Assembly: GCA_030628905.1 (NCBI GenBank)
Contig: DAOVQB010000101.1
Span: forward strand, 1 to 15,346
Length of the DNA stretch: 15,346 nt
Reading direction: 5' to 3'
Source: DAOVQB01 sp023128935
Lineage (GTDB): Bacteria > Eisenbacteria > RBG-16-71-46 > CAIMUX01 > WJJG01
Part shown: in pieces, positions 1 to 10,284 of the stretch
Position numbering within the stretch: position 1 is the stretch's first letter
Layout of the letters: the number at the start of each line of letters is the position of its first letter
The notes under the pieces: generated by a model
What the model was told of the DNA's origin: nothing
The model's input: the letters and a program-made list of their open reading frames with translations, nothing else
Database searches by the model: none
Program-made: the position numbers and the translations under genes

Positions 1-1889
1 GGCTTCCAGAGGGCCACGAAATAATGGCGATGATCCAAGGTGAGCCGGTAGTAATCCATGTCACCACCCAGCGGGCCCCCATTGAACTCGTTGCGCCAGG
101 TGGAGCGGGTCCCCAGGGTCGGGTGGAATGGATTGTCGGTCGAGTTGCGATAGAGCGACACAAAGACCCGGGAACGGGTCCCGTCGCCCTGAACGAGCAG
201 TTCCTGTGTCTTCTCCGGCAGATTGCCGTAGTCCTCGTACCGCGTATCGCTATAGGAATATCCCAGGCTCATCCGGGTGTAGTCCGGCACGCTGAAGATC
301 CAGGGAAATCCAACGCGGAGCCCTCCGCCGCGGACACTGTGCCAATAAGAGGCGTTATAGCTTTCCCCTGCATAGACATCGCGGTGGTTCTGCGTGCGGT
401 AGATGTCAATCCCGAATGATATCGGACGTCCGCACAGCCAAGGTTCGGTGAAAGAGAGGTCATAAAATTCCCGCCGCTTGCCCTTCTCGAGCTCAAGTGC
501 CAAGCTTTGGCCGTTCCCGAATAGGTTGTTGTGCCCGAACTTCACGAATCCGGTCAGACCCATCTGGCTGGAGTAGCCCACGCCACCGTTGGCCGTGGCT
601 GAACTGTGCTCCTCCACCCGGAAGGACACGTCCACTTCGCCTTCAACCTCGGAGGGCTCAAACTCAACGCTCACGTCACTGAAATATCCGGTTGCGAAGA
701 TATCCCGCTGGGACCGCAGGAGCAGACTCCGTCGAAGCAGGTCTCCTGGAAAAAGGCGGATCTCACGACGGATGACCCGTTCCTTTGTGCGTGTGTTGCC
801 GACCAGCTTGATGTTGCCCACGCGTGATGGGCGGCCCTCGAAAATGTTGAATGTCACTTGCACAGTATCGGCGGTTACCGTGGTCACCGGGTCAATGCGC
901 AGCTCAACAAGATAGCCGCGCTCTGTATACATGTTATAGATCCCCGCCAGCGTCTGGTCGACCTTGCTCTGGTCATATGGATCGCCGCGCCAGAAGAGCA
1001 TCGCGTCCCTCAGGATTTCGTCCGCTATGACAGAGGCTCCCTCCCAGGCCGGTTTCCCAAACCGGTAGCGCGGGCCTTCCTGAATGCGGAAAGTGATTTG
1101 AACGTCCTCGCCGTCGGGCGAGAATACAGGCTCATCCAGAATTACTTTGGCATCCTTGAATCCATTGTTCTGATAGAAGGCCTTCAAGAGCTGCACGTCA
1201 TCCTCCAGCTTCTCGCGCTGGAAGCGCCCCTTGCGAAGGAACCCGCGCGGCTTGACCTTCACTTGGCCGCGGAGCTTATCTGCCTGGAAGCTGTCATTGC
1301 CCAGAAAGTGGATTTGTCGGAGCTTGACACGACGGCCTTCCTCGATGTTCAAGCAAACAATGATATTCCCGCTCGTATCTGCGGCGCGCGTCTCGGGCGT
1401 GATCTTGGCCTGTGCCCAACCATCATCGCGATAGGCCGCCTCGATAGCGCAACACGCCCGGTGCAGATCGCTGCTACGCAGTAGGCCCCCGACCTCGAGC
1501 GCGGCGTGTTCCTTCAGATCCTCGACGCTGAAGTAGTCGTTGCCCTTGAAGACCAGCTGGTGGATCCTCGGTCGCTCGGTGAAGGTGAGGATGACGGTGG
1601 CGTGGTCACCAGTTGGCGGGTCGAGGGCAACTTTGATCTGCTCAAAAAGGCCGAGAGAATACAGGCTTTGGACTGTCTGGGCAATAAGCAGCGGATGGGC
1701 TGGTTCACCAACACGAAGGCGTATTGCATCCGCGACGAGTACAGGATCGACTCGCGTGAGTCCCACGTAGGCGAGGGAGTCAACCACCGGTGCTTCGGTG
1801 GCCACTGCCTGGATGCAGCCCCCCAGCACAAGAAACGCCAGCACACAGAGCTTCCCACTGCGTCTGGCGGTTGCAGCCCTTTTGGACAT
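1..1889 (-). CDS. bamA: Outer membrane assembly factor BamA (Omp85), 3' end outside window
   Basis: BamA is the central subunit of the machine that folds and inserts beta-barrel proteins into the outer membrane. I translated 629 residues from the ATG at 1889 to the window edge with no stop. A signal peptide (charged MSKRAATARR, hydrophobic VLAFLVLGG, AVA before TEA) is followed by five POTRA domains at about 35-106, 108-186, 187-273, 275-355 and 357-428. Each shows the family pattern, for example LYSLGLFEQIKV, FLGNDSFQADKL and LVGNTRTKERVIRREI. The barrel begins near 430 with GGVGYSSQMGLTGFVKFGHN; FYDLSFTEPWLCGRP is the conserved strand motif. The C-terminal ~100-170 residues are missing, probably including the VRGY/F loop 6 motif. 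The signal peptide also contains LGGC, which resembles a lipobox, but BamA proteins are not lipoproteins. The five-POTRA layout favours BamA over TamA or Toc75-like relatives. Confidence 0.93.
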   Translation of the reverse strand, partial: MSKRAATARRSGKLCVLAFLVLGGCIQAVATEAPVVDSLAYVGLTRVDPVLVADAIRLRVGEPAHPLLIAQTVQSLYSLGLFEQIKVALDPPTGDHATVILTFTERPRIHQLVFKGNDYFSVEDLKEHAALEVGGLLRSSDLHRACCAIEAAYRDDGWAQAKITPETRAADTSGNIIVCLNIEEGRRVKLRQIHFLGNDSFQADKLRGQVKVKPRGFLRKGRFQREKLEDDVQLLKAFYQNNGFKDAKVILDEPVFSPDGEDVQITFRIQEGPRYRFGKPAWEGASVIADEILRDAMLFWRGDPYDQSKVDQTLAGIYNMYTERGYLVELRIDPVTTVTADTVQVTFNIFEGRPSRVGNIKLVGNTRTKERVIRREIRLFPGDLLRRSLLLRSQRDIFATGYFSDVSVEFEPSEVEGEVDVSFRVEEHSSATANGGVGYSSQMGLTGFVKFGHNNLFGNGQSLALELEKGKRREFYDLSFTEPWLCGRPISFGIDIYRTQNHRDVYAGESYNASYWHSVRGGGLRVGFPWIFSVPDYTRMSLGYSYSDTRYEDYGNLPEKTQELLVQGDGTRSRVFVSLYRNSTDNPFHPTLGTRSTWRNEFNGGPLGGDMDYYRLTLDHRHYFVALWK

Positions 1890-1982
1890 CCTGCCCTTTC
1901 CCCGACCGATCTCCGCCGGCCTCAGCGAAATATGAAGCGCCCGTGGGTCCACGTGGCAGCGGGTTTCATCGCTCGCGCAAAA
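1890..1982 (-). other. Intergenic gap, clpC to bamA
   Basis: This 93-bp gap contains no recognised terminator or gene. A short pair CGTGG-AC-CCACG is present but too small to interpret. On the minus strand the gap ends with GAAAGGGCAGG directly before the bamA ATG, where AAGGG is the likely ribosome-binding site. Read-through from clpC into bamA is plausible. Confidence 0.4.
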
Positions 1983-4523
<2,541 letters not shown>

Positions 4524-4533
4524 TGAACTCAGG

Positions 4534-4565
4534 CTCCTTTCATTGAAACCGCGCGCTGCACGCGG
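4534..4565 (-). promoter_or_regulatory. clpC leader: Shine-Dalgarno and small inverted repeat
   Basis: AAAGGAG (4534-4540) lies 10 nt before the clpC ATG. Upstream of it in the same 65-bp gap is a 5-bp inverted repeat CCGCG-N7-CGCGG (4549-4565). No T run follows and no CtsR-like heptad operator repeat is visible. Confidence 0.45.
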
Positions 4566-4588
4566 TGAGCTCTGGTGAGCAGTCCGGG

Positions 4589-5656
4589 CTAGGCCGCTAA
4601 GTCGTCTTTCAGCCTGCCGCGGATGAACTCCGATCGTCGGATATTGCGTTCCTCGGAGCTCATCTCCGTGCCTGCCATCATTTGCATATGGCCGGGTTGG
4701 GCGTAGAGCAAGATCTCGTTGATGATCCCTGTGCGGGGCAGTCCCTCCATGCTCAGTGTGATCCCGAGCCTGATGGCCGAGCTCAACCCGATGACCTCTT
4801 CCGATGTCAGCAGGTGGGCGTGTGTGAAGACGCCCAGTGCCCGCATGACCTTGTCTTCGATCTGCTCCCGAGCGTCCTTCATTAAAACATCGCGGGCCTT
4901 TTCCTCATAGTCAAGCAGTTGCCGGACAACCCGTTCGAGATTCAGGAGCGCCTGCGATTCTTTCTCCCCCAATGTAATTTGGTTCGAAATCTGGAAAAAG
5001 TTCCCAAGCACGTCGGTTCCTTCGCCATAGAAGCCCCGTACTGCGAGCCCCACTTGATTGACGCCCGTCAGGACCTTCTTGATCTTCCGTGTCAGCACGA
5101 GCGCCGGCAGGTGGACCAGGACCGAGGCCCGCAATCCCGTGCCCACATTGGTCGGACACGCAGTGAGATAGCCGAAGTCATCGGAGAAGGCGTATTCGAG
5201 CGATGATCCAAGCTGATCATCTACATCACTGGCGGCCTGGTAACACTCGTCGAGCTGGAAGCCCGGGCGGAGGGCCTGGATGCGTATATGGTCCTCTTCA
5301 TTGATCATCACCCCCACGTTCTCGTCGGCGGCGAATACCAGTCCACACTGGTCACCACTACTTGCCAGGTCATAGCTGATCAGGTGGCGCTCCAGCAGGA
5401 ACTGGCGTTCCAAAACTGACAGCCCCTCGATCTGCAGCAGCTGACGCCCTTCGAGCGCAGTGACTCCCAAGGAAGCACTCTCCACCCGGTGGAGCACATT
5501 GCTGAGCTCCTCGGCCAGCGCCCGGCCCGGAAAGCGCATCCCTTTCAGGTTTCGCGCCAGGCGGACTCGCGTGCTCAAAATACCGTCTGACCACGGCCCG
5601 TCGCCCGCGAACCACTTTCCAGAGGTACGCAGCATGTCCGAAACAGGCAGATTCAT
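4589..5656 (-). CDS. mcsB: Protein arginine kinase McsB
   Basis: McsB phosphorylates arginine side chains; phosphoarginine acts as a degradation tag recognised by ClpC. The product is 355 aa from the ATG at 5656, close to the Bacillus protein, and the N-terminus through LSTRVRLARN aligns without gaps to the family start. The phosphagen-kinase-like domain shows the nucleotide-binding STRVRLARN, the NEED loop at 119-122, Cys167 in TACPTNVGTGLRA and Glu212 in FYGEGT; with this start the last two fall at the same numbers as in the well-studied Geobacillus enzyme, which supports the choice. The C-terminal part (about 255-340, with IGLSSAIRLGI) matches the phosphoarginine-binding domain. An ATG at 5692 would add 12 residues. 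clpC starts 65 bp downstream. Confidence 0.94.
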   Translation of the reverse strand: MNLPVSDMLRTSGKWFAGDGPWSDGILSTRVRLARNLKGMRFPGRALAEELSNVLHRVESASLGVTALEGRQLLQIEGLSVLERQFLLERHLISYDLASSGDQCGLVFAADENVGVMINEEDHIRIQALRPGFQLDECYQAASDVDDQLGSSLEYAFSDDFGYLTACPTNVGTGLRASVLVHLPALVLTRKIKKVLTGVNQVGLAVRGFYGEGTDVLGNFFQISNQITLGEKESQALLNLERVVRQLLDYEEKARDVLMKDAREQIEDKVMRALGVFTHAHLLTSEEVIGLSSAIRLGITLSMEGLPRTGIINEILLYAQPGHMQMMAGTEMSSEERNIRRSEFIRGRLKDDLAA

Positions 5657-5662
5657 CGGCAT

Positions 5663-5668
5663 CCCCTT
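5663..5668 (-). promoter_or_regulatory. Shine-Dalgarno deciding the mcsB start
   Basis: AAGGGG lies 6 nt upstream of the ATG at 5656. The in-frame ATG at 5692 has no ribosome-binding site, and the ATG at 5662 sits directly against this motif. Confidence 0.65.
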
Positions 5669-5717
5669 GCCAGCATTGTTCTCTCCCACCATCCAATCGT
5701 GCGGGCCCCAACGCCCC

Positions 5718-6317
5718 CTAGCTCTGCCGGCGTGGACCGGCGCGGTGCTCCGAATCGTCGGCCACCTCGGCGGAAGTTGCCGTCGCCGTCGCAGACTGGT
5801 CCGACGCTGCCGCGTCGGCTGCGGTGGACTCGACCTTGCGAATCTCGTCGCGGATCACAGCCGCCTTTTCGTATTCCTCGCGTTCGATTGCCAGCTCCAG
5901 ATCCTCGTGCAATTTCTGGATTTGACGGCGACGCTCGAACTGGGCGCCATTCTTGCCCGGGGCCTTTCCCACATGGCGCACCGATCCATGGATCCTGCGC
6001 ATGACCTGCTTCAGCTGTGCGCCGAAGGCCCCGTAACACGACGGGCAGCCCAAGCGTCCAGTTTTCAGGAATTCGCTATACTTCAATCCGCACTCGGTAC
6101 ACTGCACCTGCCCCACCCGATGGGACCCCTCTGGATACAGATTCTCGGCCATCCAGACCATCTGGCTGGCGATCGAGAGCTTGCCGATCTCCATCATGGA
6201 GTGGAAGCCCTTCTCACGCGCGCACTTCTCGCACAGGTGGAGTTCAGTCACCTTGTCGTTCTTGACCTCTTTTACGTGGACCGTTGCCTCCGCCACGTGG
6301 CAGTTCTGGCACTTCAT
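5718..6317 (-). CDS. mcsA: McsA, zinc-binding activator of the McsB arginine kinase
   Basis: McsA is the partner and activator of protein arginine kinase McsB in the stress-response pathway that marks proteins for ClpCP degradation. The 199-aa product has two pairs of CxxC zinc-binding motifs: C3/C6 with C29/C32, and C73/C76 with C91/C94. A UVR motif follows near residues 133-165 (LELAIEREEYEKAAVIRDEIRKVE), the element that also occurs in UvrB/UvrC and in the ClpC middle domain. The last ~35 residues are rich in Ala, Thr, Ser and Asp and look disordered. The ATG overlaps the lolD stop by 4 nt. mcsB follows directly, and no ctsR repressor gene lies upstream, unlike the Firmicutes ctsR-mcsA-mcsB-clpC operon. 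Confidence 0.93.
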   Translation of the reverse strand: MKCQNCHVAEATVHVKEVKNDKVTELHLCEKCAREKGFHSMMEIGKLSIASQMVWMAENLYPEGSHRVGQVQCTECGLKYSEFLKTGRLGCPSCYGAFGAQLKQVMRRIHGSVRHVGKAPGKNGAQFERRRQIQKLHEDLELAIEREEYEKAAVIRDEIRKVESTAADAAASDQSATATATSAEVADDSEHRAGPRRQS

Positions 6318-7066
6318 GACTCCGCTCCCATGGTTGGACTGCTCAACCCTGCATCGCTCTCCGGCGACGTCGCCGGGTACAGCACTCCGTCCTTCAACCT
6401 CAGTCTAATATCGGCAAGCCGCGCCAGGTATTCATTATGAGTCGCCACAATCCAGCTCTGGTTCCCCTCTCGGGCCAGGGAATACAGCAACCCATAAAGC
6501 GCCTCTCCCGTTGGCCGGTCCAGATTGCCGGTAGGTTCGTCGGCCAGGACGAGGGCTGGATCATTGGCCAGCGCCCGCGCGAGCGCAACCCGCTGCTGTT
6601 CCCCGCCCGAAAGGCGACTCGGATCATGCTCCAGTCTTTCTCCCAAGCCAACCATTTCCAGCAGTTGGGTTGCCCGCTGCCTGGCCTTCCCCGGCTCCGC
6701 CCCAGCGATGAGAAGGGGAATCTGCACATTCTCAACCGCTGAGAACTCCTGCAGCAGGTGGTGATACTGGAAGACAAAGCCCACGAAGCTGCTGCGCAGC
6801 CCTGCCCGCGCCTCCTCGCCAGCCTCGCCGATATCCTTGTCATGGTAGAGGATCGAACCGCTATCGGGCCGGTCGAGAGCCCCAATCAGCTGCAGCAATG
6901 TGGTTTTTCCGGATCCAGAGGCACCCAGCACAGCGACCACCTTCCCGGGATATACTTGGAGATCCACCCCCCTGAGCACGTGTAGCTGCTTCCCACCTGA
7001 AGGATAGGTCTTGTGAAGGCCCCTGACCGTCAAGATCGGCTCGGCTGTTACTGTGCCCGTTACCAC
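6314..7066 (-). CDS. lolD: Lipoprotein-releasing ABC transporter ATP-binding protein
   Basis: Cytoplasmic ATPase of the Lol exporter; it drives release of outer-membrane-bound lipoproteins through the adjacent permease. The 250-aa product (GTG start) has Walker A GASGSGKTT (48-56), a Q-loop at Gln100 (FVFQYHHLL), the ABC signature LSGGEQQR (152-159), Walker B LVLADEPTGNLD (172-183) and the switch His210 (VATHN). The FVFQYHHLLQEFSAVENV stretch is characteristic of the LolD/MacB ATPase group. The C-terminal ~20 residues (PATSPESDAG and on) are a variable tail. The TGA stop overlaps the mcsA start (ATGA, 4-nt overlap), which indicates translational coupling between the Lol exporter and the McsAB module. 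MacB-type ATPase is the alternative, but the LolC/E-type partner favours LolD. Confidence 0.92.
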   Translation of the reverse strand: MVTGTVTAEPILTVRGLHKTYPSGGKQLHVLRGVDLQVYPGKVVAVLGASGSGKTTLLQLIGALDRPDSGSILYHDKDIGEAGEEARAGLRSSFVGFVFQYHHLLQEFSAVENVQIPLLIAGAEPGKARQRATQLLEMVGLGERLEHDPSRLSGGEQQRVALARALANDPALVLADEPTGNLDRPTGEALYGLLYSLAREGNQSWIVATHNEYLARLADIRLRLKDGVLYPATSPESDAGLSSPTMGAES

Positions 7067-7072
7067 TGACCT

Positions 7073-7077
7073 CTCCT
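7073..7077 (-). promoter_or_regulatory. Shine-Dalgarno fixing the GTG start of lolD
   Basis: AGGAG lies 6 nt before the GTG at 7066, in the 23-nt gap after the permease stop. The in-frame ATG at 7207 would overlap the permease by over 100 bp. Confidence 0.75.
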
Positions 7078-7089
7078 CTTGTCCGGGAT

Positions 7090-8787
7090 CTATTCGGCGT
7101 GAATGGCCTCGATCGGATCCATGCGCGCTGCCTTCCACGCGGGGTAGAGGGTTGAAAGGGCGGCAATCACTAGCACGGAAACCACAATAAGCCCCACGTC
7201 TGACCACTCGACCCGCACCGGAAGGGTGTCAATGAAGTAGATGTCCTCGGGAAGCCTGATGAACTCGTAGCGCTCGAGCAGGTGGCACAGACCCAACCCG
7301 ACGACAGCCCCCAGGGCGGTTCCGCCAAAGGCCATGACCCAGCCTTCCAAGACGAAGATGCGCAGTATGCCCATGGATGTTGTGCCCATCGATTTCAGGA
7401 TCCCGATCTCCCGCCGCTTGTCCGTAACCAGCATAATCAGCGAACTGGCGATATTGAAGCCGGCGACCAGGATGATCATGATCAGGATCACGAACATCGC
7501 GCGCTTTTCCGTCCGCATCCAGCTGAAGAGGTTCTCATTCAGATCGATCCAGTTGTTGGCGCGGTACGGAAACCCTCCTACCAGCTCCACGATCTCTTGG
7601 CCCACGCGTGGAGCCTCATTCATGTCTACAATCCGCACCTCCAGGCCCGTGACACGATCGCCCAACCCGAAGAAGGACTGCCCCTCGGCAAGGTCAATGA
7701 AGGCCATGCTGGCATCGAACTCATACATCCCGGAATTGAAGATGCCTTCCAAGCGGAAGCGTCGCATGCGGGGCACGAAACCCAGCGGGGTCCGGCGGGC
7801 TTCCGCAGGGCTCACCAGCAGGAAATCGTCCCCGGGCAGGAGACCCAGGTTGTCGGCAATGTGACGTCCCAGGATCATTCCGGGTAGGCCGTCACCTGAC
7901 CGCGCAAGTCGGGGTGGTCTCTCGGGCGTCCCCACATAACGGCTCAGGGCGGTCACGGCGATCGCTTTCTTCCAGTCGATCCCCTTGACAATGGCTCCCT
8001 CCGCGGCGGTGCCCGCGGAGAGCATCGCCTTGCCGTACACGAAGGGGGCCACGGCAACCACATCGGGATGGCCCGCGACCAGCTGGGCGAGGCTGTCGCA
8101 CTGGGCGAGTCCCTGGGTGCCATAGCGCAGGAGAATCACATGGGCGTTGGTGCCTACAATGCGGCTCTTGACCTCCCTGTCGAATCCGCTCATGACGGCC
8201 AGGACGACAATGAGCGCACAGACCCCCAGGGCGATCCCGGCGGCAGCGTAGTAGCTGGTGGCTGAGTGGAGGGCTGTTTCACGGCGGCCGAAGAGGTATC
8301 GCAGACCGATGAATGTGACTAGGTGCGCATCGCTTGTAGCTCCCGAGGAGTCCAGCTGCCTGGAAAACTCCGGCACAAGCAGGCGCCAGACCACCCAACG
8401 CAGGAGCCAGATCACCAAGGCCAGCGGCAGCCAAATCGGCAGCAGTAGGATCCCCACGAGGCCCAAACCGAAGGCGGCTGCCGGTGCGCCGGTGTGCCAG
8501 CGTAGCAGCCTGAGAATGGAGCGGCCGAGCCCAACCACTAGTGCTCCCAGCCCCAGCAATCCAATGAGTGTTGGAAAAACCACCAGCCCCGGAACCCCCA
8601 TCAGCCACCGCAGGCGACTCCCGTGATAGGACCTGTGGCCAAGATGCGCCTCCCATAGCTGTATCAGACCATCCCCGCAAAGCCCGATCGCCTGCGCCAG
8701 CAGGAAGAATGGTGCCCAGACAGGGGCCAGCAAAAAGAGGGCCAGGTGTCTGCGGCCCTGCGCTGCTGTCTGTTCCCTCCGCGGCAT
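7090..8787 (-). CDS. lolE: LolC/LolE-family ABC permease with extra N-terminal membrane region
   Basis: Inner-membrane permease of the lipoprotein-releasing (Lol) type, which with LolD extracts mature lipoproteins for delivery to the outer membrane. In this 565-aa product the family core runs from about residue 159: an N-terminal helix with VAGIALGVCALIVVLAVMSGFDREVKSRI-type sequence (about 181-210), a large periplasmic domain, and FtsX-type helices at about 430-454, 472-503 and 530-548, ending with STLYPAWKAARMDPIEA. Residues 1-158 are an unusual extension with hydrophobic stretches at about 15-36, 61-88 and 103-137. LolC/E proteins are normally about 400-415 aa. The ATG at 8787 lies 5 nt after the purF stop; a longer open frame overlaps purF and is unlikely. 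Only one permease gene sits next to lolD, so it may work as a homodimer, as in LolF-type systems. The symbol reflects the family; LolC or LolF are equally possible. Confidence 0.85.
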   Translation of the reverse strand: MPRREQTAAQGRRHLALFLLAPVWAPFFLLAQAIGLCGDGLIQLWEAHLGHRSYHGSRLRWLMGVPGLVVFPTLIGLLGLGALVVGLGRSILRLLRWHTGAPAAAFGLGLVGILLLPIWLPLALVIWLLRWVVWRLLVPEFSRQLDSSGATSDAHLVTFIGLRYLFGRRETALHSATSYYAAAGIALGVCALIVVLAVMSGFDREVKSRIVGTNAHVILLRYGTQGLAQCDSLAQLVAGHPDVVAVAPFVYGKAMLSAGTAAEGAIVKGIDWKKAIAVTALSRYVGTPERPPRLARSGDGLPGMILGRHIADNLGLLPGDDFLLVSPAEARRTPLGFVPRMRRFRLEGIFNSGMYEFDASMAFIDLAEGQSFFGLGDRVTGLEVRIVDMNEAPRVGQEIVELVGGFPYRANNWIDLNENLFSWMRTEKRAMFVILIMIILVAGFNIASSLIMLVTDKRREIGILKSMGTTSMGILRIFVLEGWVMAFGGTALGAVVGLGLCHLLERYEFIRLPEDIYFIDTLPVRVEWSDVGLIVVSVLVIAALSTLYPAWKAARMDPIEAIHAE

Positions 8788-8792
8788 TACAG

Positions 8793-10202
8793 CTACCCCC
8801 GCCAACCCTGGGAGTCGAAGACGAGGCGTGAGCATACCTCCGGCACGTCGGTCGGATAGGCCCCATTGAAGCAGGCCAGGCAGTAGTCCTGCGGTTGCTC
8901 CACGCTGCTCAAGAGGTCTTCCTCCGTCAGGTAACCCAACGTGGTGGCGCCAATAAAGGCGCATGTTTCCTCAACCGTTTTGCTGGATGCAATCAGCTCG
9001 CTCCGGGTGGGCGTATCGATACCGTAGAAGCAAGGGTTGCGGATCGGGGGGCTGCTGATACGTAAGTGGACTTCGCGTGTCCCGGCCTTATGCAGGAGTT
9101 GCATCAGCTGCCGGCTCGTTGTTCCGCGCACAATCGAATCGTCCACGACCACAACCCGCTTGCCGTCCAAGATCTCCCGATCCGCATTGAACTTGACCCG
9201 CACGGCACTGTTCCTCCTGGCGCCCCCCGGCTTGATAAACGTTCTGCCCACATAATGGTTCCGGATCAGACCCAGCTCGAATGGGATGCCGCTGGCGCTG
9301 GCGAATCCCAGCGCTGCCGGGTTCGAGCTGTCTGGCACAGCGATGACGATGTCGGCCTCTGCGGGATGGCGACGCGCAAGGGCGGTACCCAGGCGGCGGC
9401 GAACGCGACTGACCGGTTCCCCGAAGACACAGCTATCGGGTCGCGAGAAGTAGATATGCTCAAAGATACACTGCCGGATGGGGCCACTTGAGGCGGCAGC
9501 GTGCGCCTCGATCTGGCCATCGCGCACTTGAATGAGTTCCCCCGGCTGCACCTCGCGGATCATGCGGGCCCCTAAGATGTCGAGGGCACAGCTTTCGGAG
9601 GCCAGCACGATCATCCGATCCGTCCTCCCGATGATCAGGGGGCGAAAGCCCATCGGATCCCGGTAGCCGATCAATGTATCTTCATCCATAGTCAGTACTG
9701 TGACGGCCCCCTGCACCTGGCTGAAGGCCTCTGCCAAGCGCGCGGTGAGTTCCGTCTCCCGCGAGCGCGCAGCCAGGTGGAGGATGACTTCACTGTCGGT
9801 TGTCGTCTGGAAGATGCTCCCCGCCTGCTCCATCGATCGCCTCAGCTCGACGGCATTGACCATGTTGCCATTGTGAGCGATGGCGAGTTTGCCACCTCGG
9901 CAGTCCACGAGCAGCGGCTGAACGTTGCGCAGCTTCGTAGCCCGTCCGGTCGTCGCGTAGCGGTTGTGTCCAATGGCCATGTGCCCAGCAAGGTAGTCCT
10001 TCACGCGCCCGTTGAAGATCTCCGACACGAGCCCGAGGCCACGATGCACGCGCGTCTTGTACTTGCTACGGCTGACGATGCCGGCTCCCTCCTGTCCGCG
10101 GTGCTGGAGGGCATAGAGGCCGAGATACACGTTCTCCACCACGTTTGAACCATCGAGGGAAACGGCCCCCATTAGACCGCACTGATGCTTGAGGTCATCC
10201 AT
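8793..10202 (-). CDS. purF: Amidophosphoribosyltransferase
   Basis: PurF catalyses the first committed step of purine synthesis, making 5-phosphoribosylamine from PRPP and glutamine. The 469-aa product has an N-terminal class II glutamine amidotransferase domain with nucleophile Cys8 (QCGLMGAV) after a 7-residue propeptide that should be removed, the ALQHRGQEGAGI and HNGN motifs, and a C-terminal phosphoribosyltransferase domain with the PRPP loop VVVVDDSIVRGTT (about 350-362). Four cysteines, C245 (CIFEHIYFSRPDS), C391 (NPCFYG), and C441 and C444 (CLACFNG), fit the [4Fe-4S] ligands of the Bacillus-type enzyme. The ATG at 10202 follows AAAGAGG by 7 nt; an in-frame GTG immediately upstream and a longer open frame lack family similarity. 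It ends 5 nt before the permease gene, so the two are likely co-transcribed. Confidence 0.97.
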   Translation of the reverse strand: MDDLKHQCGLMGAVSLDGSNVVENVYLGLYALQHRGQEGAGIVSRSKYKTRVHRGLGLVSEIFNGRVKDYLAGHMAIGHNRYATTGRATKLRNVQPLLVDCRGGKLAIAHNGNMVNAVELRRSMEQAGSIFQTTTDSEVILHLAARSRETELTARLAEAFSQVQGAVTVLTMDEDTLIGYRDPMGFRPLIIGRTDRMIVLASESCALDILGARMIREVQPGELIQVRDGQIEAHAAASSGPIRQCIFEHIYFSRPDSCVFGEPVSRVRRRLGTALARRHPAEADIVIAVPDSSNPAALGFASASGIPFELGLIRNHYVGRTFIKPGGARRNSAVRVKFNADREILDGKRVVVVDDSIVRGTTSRQLMQLLHKAGTREVHLRISSPPIRNPCFYGIDTPTRSELIASSKTVEETCAFIGATTLGYLTEEDLLSSVEQPQDYCLACFNGAYPTDVPEVCSRLVFDSQGWRG

Positions 10203-10284
10203 CACCGTTCCTCTTTGTGCTTGCGCTCCCCCGTGCCACTGCTCTTGCCCGGCCCGCGGTTTGGTCCTCTTGCCGCACCTGCTC

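Noticed and set aside
4564..4580. Direct repeat of GGTGAGC (two copies, 3 nt apart) before clpC
   Set aside because: I considered it as a CtsR-like operator because clpC is downstream, but the CtsR site is a direct heptad repeat of a different sequence (GGTCAAA type), and two short GC-rich copies can occur by chance.
5460..6440. 326-codon plus-strand open frame opposite mcsB, mcsA and lolD
   Set aside because: It spans the junctions of three well-supported minus-strand genes and its translation resembles no family.
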